A DNA stretch of 64,000 nucleotides, from the NCBI GenBank assembly GCA_049323275.1, contig JBMOOM010000024.1:62001-126000 (forward strand), read 5' to 3'. The notes beneath the pieces are model-generated. The model saw nothing but the letters and a program-made list of their open reading frames with translations. It had not been told where the DNA came from and searched no databases. Below, one piece after another: positions 1 to 7,759 of the stretch (position 1 is its first letter; the number at the start of each line of letters is the position of its first letter). A program made the translations under genes and the position numbers. The stretch comes from Taklimakanibacter sp049323275. GTDB lineage: Bacteria > Pseudomonadota > Alphaproteobacteria > Rhizobiales > Aestuariivirgaceae.

Positions 1-373
1 AGCCTTCGACCTGGAACTCGTCTTCGGGGATCAGATAGTAAGGCGCCTCGAAGAAGCGCGGATCGATATCGGCGACCGAGACGAATTCCTGCAGCTCGAG
101 CGTTTTCTTGCTTTCGAGCCTGACCGCTGCGATCTCGTCGGGCTCGAGCACGACATAGGTGCCTTCGCTGACCTCATAGCCCTTGACGATATCGGCCTCG
201 TCGACCGGCTCGCCGGCCACCGTCTTCACGTAATTGACGCGCTTGCCGGAGGGCTTGTGGATCTGGTTGAGGCCCGAGCTCGACGGCTCGACCGCGCTGT
301 AGATCTGGACCGCGATCTGGACGAGCGAGAGTTTGATGAAGCCCTTCCAATAGGGCCGGCCGACAGGTGCCAT
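1..373 (-). CDS. ku: Ku, non-homologous end-joining DNA-end-binding protein (partial, 3' end off the window)
   Basis: Coding begins at an ATG at 373 and runs off the left edge, leaving about 124 N-terminal residues. The residues RPYWKGFIKLSLV, IHKPSGKRVNYVK, DIVKGYEV and RFFEAPYYLIP match the opening beta-barrel region of bacterial Ku. Bacterial Ku forms a homodimeric ring on DNA double-strand ends and recruits the ligase LigD; no ligD is visible here. The ribosome site is weak. The part after the first strand (VQIAVQIYSAV) departs from the common form, which may mark one of several Ku paralogues, as rhizobia often carry more than one; that is inference. Confidence 0.93.
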   Translation of the reverse strand, partial: MAPVGRPYWKGFIKLSLVQIAVQIYSAVEPSSSGLNQIHKPSGKRVNYVKTVAGEPVDEADIVKGYEVSEGTYVVLEPDEIAAVRLESKKTLELQEFVSVADIDPRFFEAPYYLIPEDEFQVEG

Positions 374-494
374 GGAGCGAACTCACTGGAGACAAACTGA
401 CCAAAAATGAAGTTTATCACGGAAGGGTTAAGACCGTCCTTAGAAAACTTATCCCGCTTTGCGGCTGGCGCGTGATCGCTATAGGCTGGCGATC

Positions 495-935
495 ATGACA
501 AAAGAACGGCTGGCAAGCTGCGCCTGCGGCAGTCTGCGGGTCGCCTGCTCGGGCGACCCCGTGAAAGTGTCGCTATGCCATTGCCTCGCCTGCCAGAAGC
601 GCACCGGCAGCACCTTCGGCATTGCCGCCTTCTTCGAAAGAGAACAGGTGCGGATCGACGGCGTGGCGAAAAGCTACGAGCGCCCGTCCGATTCAGGCTT
701 TTCCGTCTTATTCCGCTTCTGCCCGGAATGCGGCTCGACGGTATTCTGGGAACCGCGGCGCAAGGCCGAATACATCGCTATCGGGGTCGGCTCGTTTGCC
801 GATCCGGATTTCCCCGCCCCTGACCAGGCGGTCTATCACGAGCACCGGCATGGCTGGGTCGCGGCGGTGCCTGGATCACGATCGCCTCAGGTCGGGTCAG
901 GCGCTAAGCCGTCAGATGCTCGATCAGGATCTTGA
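495..935 (+). CDS. GFA-domain (glutathione-dependent formaldehyde-activating-like) zinc protein
   Basis: This 146-residue protein carries the GFA/CENP-V zinc-binding pattern: CACG near residue 9, then CHCLACQKRTG and later FCPECGS, which supply the paired cysteines of the two zinc sites. The ending HEHRHGWVAAVPG is typical of the family core. Members related to Gfa bind glutathione, but most, including this one, have no proven reaction. I chose the ATG at 495; a TTG at 459 would add 12 residues. The last 32 bases overlap the convergent mntP gene, and the C-terminal tail after the GFA core is low in recognisable structure. Confidence 0.85.
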   Translation: MTKERLASCACGSLRVACSGDPVKVSLCHCLACQKRTGSTFGIAAFFEREQVRIDGVAKSYERPSDSGFSVLFRFCPECGSTVFWEPRRKAEYIAIGVGSFADPDFPAPDQAVYHEHRHGWVAAVPGSRSPQVGSGAKPSDARSGS

Positions 936-1461
936 GGCCGATGCAGAACAGCGCGATGCCGGCGGCGATCTCGGCAAACTGACCGAGCCTGGCGCCGGCC
1001 AGCCGTCCGAGCGTCGTGCCGCCCGCGGAGAAGATGAAAGTCGCGAGGCCGACGGCGATGGCGACGACGATGATGTTCACATCGAGCATCGCCAGCGACG
1101 CGCCGACCGCCATCGCGTCGAGACTGGTGCCGACCGCCGTGGCCGTCAGTGCCGCGAGCGAGCCATTGGATTTTTTCTCCTCCTTCTGATGGAGGGCCGC
1201 ATAGATCATATGTGCGCCGACGCAGCCGAGCAGGAAGAAAGCGATCCAGTGATCGATGGCCTGGACGAAACCACTCGCGGCGACGCCGATGCCCCACCCG
1301 ATGAGCGGCGTGATGGCCTCGATGGTGCCGAACACCGCGCCGGCGCGCAGCGCCTGTGTGAATCCCATACGTCCGCCATCGCCGGCGCCGCGGCCGATCG
1401 AGGCGGCAAAAGCATCCATGGACATGCTGATCGCCAGCACGGAAATCGAGATCGGAGACAT
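904..1461 (-). CDS. mntP: Putative manganese efflux pump MntP
   Basis: The 185-residue protein has six hydrophobic segments in the DUF204/MntP pattern, with the paired signatures SMSMDAFAASIGRG near the N-terminus and GTSLDAMAVGASLA in the second half; the conserved aspartates in these repeats are needed for Mn2+ export in characterised members. It acts in the inner membrane. The start at 1461 places the MSMDAFA motif the same distance from the N-terminus as in E. coli MntP; in-frame starts at 1476 and 1497 are possible. A riboswitch-like leader lies upstream, which supports the function because yybP-ykoY RNAs control mntP genes in response to Mn2+. Confidence 0.9.
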   Translation of the reverse strand: MSPISISVLAISMSMDAFAASIGRGAGDGGRMGFTQALRAGAVFGTIEAITPLIGWGIGVAASGFVQAIDHWIAFFLLGCVGAHMIYAALHQKEEKKSNGSLAALTATAVGTSLDAMAVGASLAMLDVNIIVVAIAVGLATFIFSAGGTTLGRLAGARLGQFAEIAAGIALFCIGLKILIEHLTA

Positions 1462-1514
1462 GACAGGGCTCAGCATGCGGACAGATTGACCGGGCAAAGG
1501 CGAGCTGTCCGCAC

Positions 1515-1645
1515 GCCGGGCTTTGCCACGGTCTTGCCGAGTCGAAATCGACCGATCGCACCACGCGAATGAAACGCGAGCCTGTTGACGCGATCCCGCC
1601 GGGTCAGCGGTGGCTACTCCCCGATGACGGCTAGCTACTGATTCC
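1515..1645 (-). promoter_or_regulatory. yybP-ykoY manganese riboswitch (probable)
   Basis: On the minus strand, between 1645 and the mntP start, the leader contains GGGGAGTAGCCA (1622-1611), the hallmark 5' segment of the yybP-ykoY RNA, followed by GTCAACAGGCTCGC and then GGCAAGACC at the 3' side. Order, spacing and position directly upstream of mntP agree with the known Mn2+-sensing class. I could not fold it; the ends are approximate. The rest of the roughly 330-base gap between mntP and the next gene (1646-1790) shows nothing I can name. Confidence 0.72.
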
Positions 1646-1790
1646 GCAGCCGCGTTTCAAGTCCGATGACGCGCATTTCAGATTAATTTTGTCCTGACGC
1701 ATCTAAGCTTCTTAGCCTCGGCTATAAGCCTTGCGCAAAGCAATGCCTCCACGCCAGCGGCATCCATGTGTTCGTACTAAAACGGATCGA

Positions 1791-4700
1791 TCACTCGGCC
1801 GCGAGCACCGCCGGCATCTTCGCCTTGCCGGCCCGGAAAGCGTCAAGAAGCTCGCTTTCCCGCGCTTTCGCCAGCTTGAGATGGCGCTCCTTGACATGGC
1901 CGTAGCCGCGGATCTGCTCCGGCATGCCGGCGATCTCGGCGGCAAGCGCGACATTGTCGGGCGTCAGCGCGCCCAGAAGCCCTTCAACCGTGCCGCGATA
2001 ATCCCCGATGAGCTTGCGCTCGGTGCGGCGCTCATGGCTGCGGCCGAATGGATCGAATGCCGTGCCGCGCAGGAACTTCGCCGAAGCGAGCAGCCGGAAA
2101 ACGGGCATCATCCACGGGCCGAAGGTCATCTTGCGCGGAACGCCGGTGACCGGATCGGCCTTGGCCAGGATCGGCGGCGCCAGATGGAAAGTGAGCGTTC
2201 CGCCCTTGAAGCGCTTGCGCAGCTCCCTGTCGAAGGAGCCGTCGGTATAGAGCCGCGCCACCTCATACTCGTCCTTATAGGCCATGAGCTTGAAGAGATA
2301 GCGCGCCACCGCCCGAGTCAGGGCCTCCGATTTCGGCGCCACTTCCGTTTCGCGGCGGCGCACCTTGGCGACGAAATCACGATAGGACGAGGCATAGGCC
2401 TCGTTCTGATAGCCGGTGAGGAAGGCCGACCGCCGCGCGATCATTTCGTCCAGCGTCTCATCCGCCATGGCGGGCTTTTTCGGCTCGACGATCTTCTCGA
2501 CCGCGGCGAGATCATGGGCGGCGCGCCGTCCCCACAGGAAAGCGTCGAGATTCATCTTCACCGCCTGGCCGTTGAGGCGGATCGCCTGCTCGATCGAGGA
2601 TGCCCGCAGCGGGATCAGGCCCTTCTGATAGGCGAAGCCGAGCGTGAACAGGTTGCTGGCGATCGAATCACCCATCAGCTGAGTGGCGATGCGCGTCGCG
2701 TCGATCGCATGCGCTTCGCCTTTCATCACCCTTGTCTCGATCTTGAGCCGCATCTCTTCCGAAGGGATCTTGAGATCGGGCTTCTGGGTGAAGGAAGCCG
2801 GCATGATCTCGGCGGTGTTGAGCACCGCATGGGTGCGCTCCGGCGAGGCGCCGGCCAGCACCTTCTCGCTTGCCGAGGTCACCAGATCGCAGCCGAGGAT
2901 GAGATCGCCGGCGCCCGAGGCGATACGCACCGCGGAAATGTCTTCCGGCCGGCGCGCGATCTTGAGATGGCTGACCACGGCGCCGTTTTTCTGCGACAGG
3001 CCGACCATGTCGATGATGCCGCAGCCCTTCTCCTCGATATGGGCCGCCATGCCCAGAATATGGCCGATGGTGATCACCCCGGTTCCGCCGATGCCGGTGA
3101 CCAGGATCGACCACGGACGGTCGAGCGCCGGCAGAGGCGGCTCGGGCAGCGCCTCGAACAGGGTCGCCGTCGCAGGCAGGCTCTTCGCATCGAGCCCGCG
3201 CACCAGCTCGGCACCCTCGACCGTCACGAAGCTCGGGCAGAAGCCTTTGACGCAGGAATAGTCCTTGTTGCAGGCCGACTGGTCGATCTGCCGCTTGCGC
3301 CCGAAGGGTGTCTCGACCGGCGCGACGGCGACGCAGTTCGACTGCACGCCGCAATCGCCGCAGCCTTCACAGACGAGCTCGTTGATGAAGACGCGCTTGT
3401 TGGGGTCGGGAAAGGCGCCGCGCTTGCGGCGGCGGCGCTTCTCGGCGGCGCAGGTCTGGTCATAGATGATGACCGACGTGCCTTTGACGCCCATGAACTC
3501 CTTCTGCACCGCATTGAGATCGTCGCGGTGATGGAAGGTGACGCCCGCGGGGAAGGCCGTGGGATATCGCTTGCCCTCTTCATCGGAAACGACGGCGATG
3601 CGCTCGACGCCTTCGGCGCGCACCTGATTGGCGATCATCGGCACGCTGAGCCTGCCGTCATGCGCCTGGCCGCCGGTCATGGCGACGGCGTCGTTGTAAA
3701 GGATCTTGTAGGTGATGTTCACATCGGCCGCGAGCGCGGCGCGGATGGCGAGCAGGCCCGAATGGTTGTAGGTGCCGTCGCCGAGATTCTGGAAAATGTG
3801 CCGGCGCTTGGAGAACGGCGCCTCGCCGACCCAGTTGGCGCCTTCCCCGCCCATCTGCGTCGAGCCATGTGTGTTGCGGGCGGGCATCGCCTGCACCATC
3901 CAGTGGCAGCCGATGCCGGCATAGCCGCGGGCGCCGTCGGGCAGCACGGTCGAGGAATTATGCGGGCAGCCGGCGCAGAAATAGGGCGTGCGGGCGAGGA
4001 GATCGGGTACATTGCTGATCCGGCCTTGCGCCGCCGTGATGATGCCGAGCTTCTCCGCCACTTGCGGCCAGTGCTTGTGTCCAAGGATGCGCTCGCCGAT
4101 GGCGATGGCGATCTGGTTCGGCTCGAGCGTGCCGTAGACGGGAAAGAGATTATCGCCCCGCTCGTCCTTCTTGCCGACGATGATCGCATGCTTGCGGTCG
4201 TTGAACAGCAATTCGCGCACATGCGTCTCGAGCAGGTCGCGCTTCTCCTCGACGCAGATGATGAGGTCGAGGCCGCTGGCGAATTCGTGCATGATGGCGG
4301 AATCGAGCGGCCAGATGAGGCCGATCTTCAGAAGCCTGAGGCCGATCTTCGCCGCCATCGCCTCATCGATGCCGAGTTCCTCCAGCGCCTGGCGCGTATC
4401 GAGATAGCTCTTGCCGACGCTCGCTATGCCGATCTTCGGATTGGGCCCGCCGCGGAAGACGATCTGGTTGAGATTGTTCTCGCGCGCGAAGGCAATGGCT
4501 GCCTGGCGCTTGAAGTTGTGAAGGCGCTTTTCCTGGTCGTGCCGGTCGTCATTGGGGCGGATATTGAGCCCGCCGGGCGGCGTCTTGAAGTCCTTCGGCA
4601 GTTTCGGACGGATGCGGTGCAGCCCGGCCTCGATGACGCCGGTCGATTCCACCGTGTCATGCAGGCATTTGACGCCGACCCAGGTGCCGGCGAAACGCGA

Positions 4701-5267
4701 CAGCGCCCAGCCATAGATCGAGTAGTCGTAGAGCTCCTGCAGCCCTGCCGGATTGAGGATGGGGATCATCGCATCGAGCAGCGCGATCTCGCTCTGATGC
4801 GGCACCGTCGAGGATTCGGCGCCATGATCGTCGCCCGCCATGACCAGCACGCCGCCATGCCTGGAGGTGCCGGCGGCATTGGCATGGCGCAGCACGTCGC
4901 CGCTGCGGTCGACGCCCGGTCCCTTGCCGTACCAGATGCTGAACACGCCGTCATAGGCGCCCTCGCCCCACATCTCGGCCTGCTGGCTGCCCCAGACGGC
5001 GGTGGCGGCGAGATCCTCATTGAGGCCGGGATGGAACTTGATGGCTTCCGGCTTGAGCAGCTTTTCGGCGCGCTCGAAGGCCTGGTCGACGCCGCCGACC
5101 GGGGAGCCGCGATAGCCGGTGACGTAGCCCGCGGTATTAAGCCCGGCTTCCCGGTCGAGCGCCTTCTGGGCGAGCGTCGCCCGCACCATCACCTGAGGAC
5201 CCGAGATGAAGATCCGGTCCTTGGTCAGATCATATTTGTCGTCGAGCGACGCGGCGGCCTGAGTCAT
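1791..5267 (-). CDS. Indolepyruvate ferredoxin oxidoreductase, fused alpha-beta-gamma form
   Basis: At 1158 residues this is the single-chain IOR typical of aerobic proteobacteria. It would oxidatively decarboxylate aryl- or branched-chain 2-oxo acids to acyl-CoA with thiamine diphosphate and iron-sulfur clusters. Seen in order: an N-terminal alpha-type region; CAGCPHNSS from about residue 431; the ThDP-binding stretch around GDGTYNHSG near 496; a cysteine cluster CEGCGDCG with a fourth Cys (about 633-644); a second cysteine group CNKDYSCVKGFC; the gamma-domain nucleotide loop GIGGTGV near 725; and a long C-terminal region of the DUF6537 type. It stands alone. The ribosome site is AGGGTAG before the ATG at 5267. 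Confidence 0.94.
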   Translation of the reverse strand: MTQAAASLDDKYDLTKDRIFISGPQVMVRATLAQKALDREAGLNTAGYVTGYRGSPVGGVDQAFERAEKLLKPEAIKFHPGLNEDLAATAVWGSQQAEMWGEGAYDGVFSIWYGKGPGVDRSGDVLRHANAAGTSRHGGVLVMAGDDHGAESSTVPHQSEIALLDAMIPILNPAGLQELYDYSIYGWALSRFAGTWVGVKCLHDTVESTGVIEAGLHRIRPKLPKDFKTPPGGLNIRPNDDRHDQEKRLHNFKRQAAIAFARENNLNQIVFRGGPNPKIGIASVGKSYLDTRQALEELGIDEAMAAKIGLRLLKIGLIWPLDSAIMHEFASGLDLIICVEEKRDLLETHVRELLFNDRKHAIIVGKKDERGDNLFPVYGTLEPNQIAIAIGERILGHKHWPQVAEKLGIITAAQGRISNVPDLLARTPYFCAGCPHNSSTVLPDGARGYAGIGCHWMVQAMPARNTHGSTQMGGEGANWVGEAPFSKRRHIFQNLGDGTYNHSGLLAIRAALAADVNITYKILYNDAVAMTGGQAHDGRLSVPMIANQVRAEGVERIAVVSDEEGKRYPTAFPAGVTFHHRDDLNAVQKEFMGVKGTSVIIYDQTCAAEKRRRRKRGAFPDPNKRVFINELVCEGCGDCGVQSNCVAVAPVETPFGRKRQIDQSACNKDYSCVKGFCPSFVTVEGAELVRGLDAKSLPATATLFEALPEPPLPALDRPWSILVTGIGGTGVITIGHILGMAAHIEEKGCGIIDMVGLSQKNGAVVSHLKIARRPEDISAVRIASGAGDLILGCDLVTSASEKVLAGASPERTHAVLNTAEIMPASFTQKPDLKIPSEEMRLKIETRVMKGEAHAIDATRIATQLMGDSIASNLFTLGFAYQKGLIPLRASSIEQAIRLNGQAVKMNLDAFLWGRRAAHDLAAVEKIVEPKKPAMADETLDEMIARRSAFLTGYQNEAYASSYRDFVAKVRRRETEVAPKSEALTRAVARYLFKLMAYKDEYEVARLYTDGSFDRELRKRFKGGTLTFHLAPPILAKADPVTGVPRKMTFGPWMMPVFRLLASAKFLRGTAFDPFGRSHERRTERKLIGDYRGTVEGLLGALTPDNVALAAEIAGMPEQIRGYGHVKERHLKLAKARESELLDAFRAGKAKMPAVLAAE

Positions 5268-5410
5268 GGCGCTACCCTATCATTCAGGGGCTCACGGACA
5301 ATAAGGTAGGTATCGGAAGCAAAAAAAGAAATAGCGCCTTGGAAGCACTGCAACATAGGGCAACGGCCTGTCGCGGTGGGCGCTCCCGGCGAAACGGACT
5401 TGCGCCGTTC

Positions 5411-5439
5411 TTGACTTGGCGCGCGAAGCAGCGCCTAAT
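5411..5439 (+). promoter_or_regulatory. Candidate sigma-70-type promoter of the chromate operon
   Basis: TTGACT at 5411-5416 is followed after 17 bases by CCTAAT at 5434-5439, about 90 bases upstream of the rhodanese/ChrB start. The match is reasonable but unproven. The remaining gap 5268-5526 shows no other element I can support. Confidence 0.4.
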
Positions 5440-5526
5440 CCTGGCCATGGGGCGAAGCGATCACCCCACAAGGCGACATGCCGAAGCATCGCGTCCAGGA
5501 ACATTCATCTCCTCCGGAGGACGCTT

Positions 5527-6345
5527 ATGCCATCTCCCAACACCATTTCCGTGGACAAGCTCGCCCGCCTCGTGGGCCTGCCCAAATGCCCCCATCTCAT
5601 CGATGTCCGCACCGATGAGGATTTCGCCGCCGATCCGCGCCTCGTCCCGGGCTCGGTCTGGCGTCCGCATCCCCTGGCGGAGGCCTGGGGATCGGAGCTT
5701 GCCGGCAATTCGGCCATCGTCATCTGCCAGAAGGGGCTGAAGCTCAGCCACGGCACCGCCGCCTGGCTCCGCCATCTCGGCAAGGAGGCGAATGTTCTCG
5801 AAGGCGGCTTCGCGGCCTGGGAGGCCGCCCGCCTGCCCCTGGTGCCCGAGGCCAAGCTGCCGCGCCGCGACGACAAGGGCCGCACCGTCTGGGTGACAAG
5901 GGCGCGGCCCAAGATCGACCGCATCGCCTGCCCGTGGCTGATCCGGCGTTTTGTCGATCCCGAGGCCGTCTTCCTGTTCGTGGCGCCGAGCGAGGTGATC
6001 ACGGTGGGCGAGCGCTTCAAGGCGACACCCTTCGACATCGAGAACGTCTTCTGGAGTCATCGAACTGACACATGCACCTTCGATACGATGATCGAGGAAT
6101 TCGGACTCGCCACCGAGCCCCTGAAGCGGCTGGCCGCCATCGTGCGCGGCGCCGACACCGCGCGGCTCGATCTGGCGCCCGAGGCGCCGGGCCTGCTCGC
6201 CGCCTCGCTCGGGCTCTCCCGCATGTATGCCGACGACCTCGAGCAGCTCGACGCCGGCCTGCTGCTCTATGATGCTTTCTATCGCTGGTGCCGGGACGCG
6301 ACCGAGGAGACCCATAATTGGCCGACCAACAAGCCGAAGCCGTGA
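5527..6345 (+). CDS. Rhodanese-ChrB fusion, chromate resistance accessory protein
   Basis: The 272-residue protein joins an N-terminal rhodanese domain (about 1-110; LIDVRTDEDF near 24 and an active-site loop starting at C67, CQKGLKLS) to a ChrB C-terminal domain (about 117-265; WVTRARPKIDRIACPWLIRRF). ChrB proteins accompany ChrA and affect chromate-induced expression or resistance. Here a rhodanese replaces the usual ChrB N-terminal domain. A strong GGAGG lies seven bases before the ATG at 5527. It overlaps chrA by four bases, so the two are probably translationally coupled. Confidence 0.88.
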   Translation: MPSPNTISVDKLARLVGLPKCPHLIDVRTDEDFAADPRLVPGSVWRPHPLAEAWGSELAGNSAIVICQKGLKLSHGTAAWLRHLGKEANVLEGGFAAWEAARLPLVPEAKLPRRDDKGRTVWVTRARPKIDRIACPWLIRRFVDPEAVFLFVAPSEVITVGERFKATPFDIENVFWSHRTDTCTFDTMIEEFGLATEPLKRLAAIVRGADTARLDLAPEAPGLLAASLGLSRMYADDLEQLDAGLLLYDAFYRWCRDATEETHNWPTNKPKP

Positions 6346-7622
6346 GACCCATTTTCGTGGATCGCAGGAGTCCGAGCTTCGGCGAGGCGCTGGCCGCCTG
6401 GACCAGGATCGGCCTCCTCTCCTTCGGCGGGCCGGCCGGCCAGATCGCCTTGATGCACCGCGTGCTCGTCGACGAAAAGAAGTGGATGGACGAGAAACGC
6501 TATCTGGCGGCGCTGAATTTCTGCATGCTGCTGCCGGGACCGGAAGCGATGCAGCTCGCGACCTATGCCGGCTGGTCGCTGCATGGCTGGCGCGGCGGCC
6601 TCGCCGCCGGCACGCTCTTCGTGCTGCCGGGCGCGCTCGTCGTCCTCGTCCTGTCGATGATCTATGCCGCCTTCGGCCAGGTTCCGCTGGTGGCGGCGCT
6701 GTTCTTCGGCATCAAGGCGGCGGTGCTGGCGATCGTCGTCGAAGCTTTGCTCCGGGTGGCGCGGCGCGCCCTCAAACATGCGAGCGACTGGTGGATCGCC
6801 GGTCTCGCTTTCCTGGCGCTTTATGTCTTCGCCATTCCGTTTCCGCTGATCATCCTGGCCGCCGCCCTTTTCGGCTTCTTCCGGGTGAACACAACGGCAC
6901 CTGAATATGTAACAGCGACGACACCGGTTCCCTGGCGCCAGACGGCATCGACGCTGGCGCTCTGGCTCGCTCTATGGCTGGTGCCGCTCGGCCTCATCAT
7001 CGTGAGCTTCGGCCCGGATCACGTCTTCGCGCAGACCGCCCTGTTCTTCTCCAAGCTGGCGGTCGTCACCTTCGGCGGCGCCTATGCGGTGCTGAGCTAC
7101 ATGGCGCAGCAGGCGGTCGAGAATTTCGGCTGGCTCTCGGCGCCGCAGATGATCGACGGGCTGGGCCTCGCCGAGACGACGCCCGGCCCCTTGATCCTCG
7201 TCACCGAATTCGTGGGCTATATGGCGGGATACCATCTGGCCGGCGGCATGTGGGGCGGCATCGCCGCCGCGCTCATCACCTTGTGGATGACCTTCACGCC
7301 CTGCTTCCTGTGGATCATGGCCGGTGCGCCCTATATCGAGCGCCTGCACAATATGCCGCGCCTCTCGGGCGCGCTCGCCGCCGTGACCGCGGCGGTGGTC
7401 GGCGTCATCCTCAATCTGACGGTGTGGTTCGCGCTGCATGTGCTGTTCGCCGGCCTGACGCGCACCCGATTCGGCCTCGTGCCCGAATTCCCGAGCCTCG
7501 ATCCGGCGGCGCTGGTCTTGTCGGTGGTTGCCGCGCTTGCCCTCTTCGTCTTCCACCAGGGCATCATCCGCACCCTGGTGCTCACGGCGCTCCTCGGCCT
7601 CGCCTGGAAGGGCCTGTTCTGA
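6342..7622 (+). CDS. chrA: Chromate transporter ChrA
   Basis: A 426-residue integral membrane protein of the long CHR family, which exports chromate from the cytoplasm. Each homologous half opens with a signature: LLSFGGPAGQIALMHR near residue 24 and VVTFGGAYAVLSYM near the middle, followed by the LPGPEAMQLATYAG and TTPGPLILVTEFVGY motifs. I chose the GTG at 6342, which forms a GTGA overlap with the upstream stop; a TTG at 6318 would add eight residues. It is the second gene of a two-gene operon with the rhodanese-ChrB gene. No ChrB-type DNA-binding regulator is visible next to it. Confidence 0.93.
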   Translation: MRPIFVDRRSPSFGEALAAWTRIGLLSFGGPAGQIALMHRVLVDEKKWMDEKRYLAALNFCMLLPGPEAMQLATYAGWSLHGWRGGLAAGTLFVLPGALVVLVLSMIYAAFGQVPLVAALFFGIKAAVLAIVVEALLRVARRALKHASDWWIAGLAFLALYVFAIPFPLIILAAALFGFFRVNTTAPEYVTATTPVPWRQTASTLALWLALWLVPLGLIIVSFGPDHVFAQTALFFSKLAVVTFGGAYAVLSYMAQQAVENFGWLSAPQMIDGLGLAETTPGPLILVTEFVGYMAGYHLAGGMWGGIAAALITLWMTFTPCFLWIMAGAPYIERLHNMPRLSGALAAVTAAVVGVILNLTVWFALHVLFAGLTRTRFGLVPEFPSLDPAALVLSVVAALALFVFHQGIIRTLVLTALLGLAWKGLF

Positions 7623-7759
7623 CCAACTTAAAGTAAAGACAATCCACGAATCACAACTTCATTTCCGTTGCGGCCCATTTTCCCTAGTGTCAAATGCACC
7701 ACAGGGCGGCGTGTGATGTGGGGCACTCATCATTTCGCTGATAGCAGGAGGGGTGGGGC

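Noticed and set aside
1731..5309. 1192-codon open frame on the plus strand
   Set aside because: It is antisense to the well-supported IOR gene and its translation is low-complexity Arg/Ala/Leu/Glu-rich sequence with no family motif, a usual effect of high GC codon bias.
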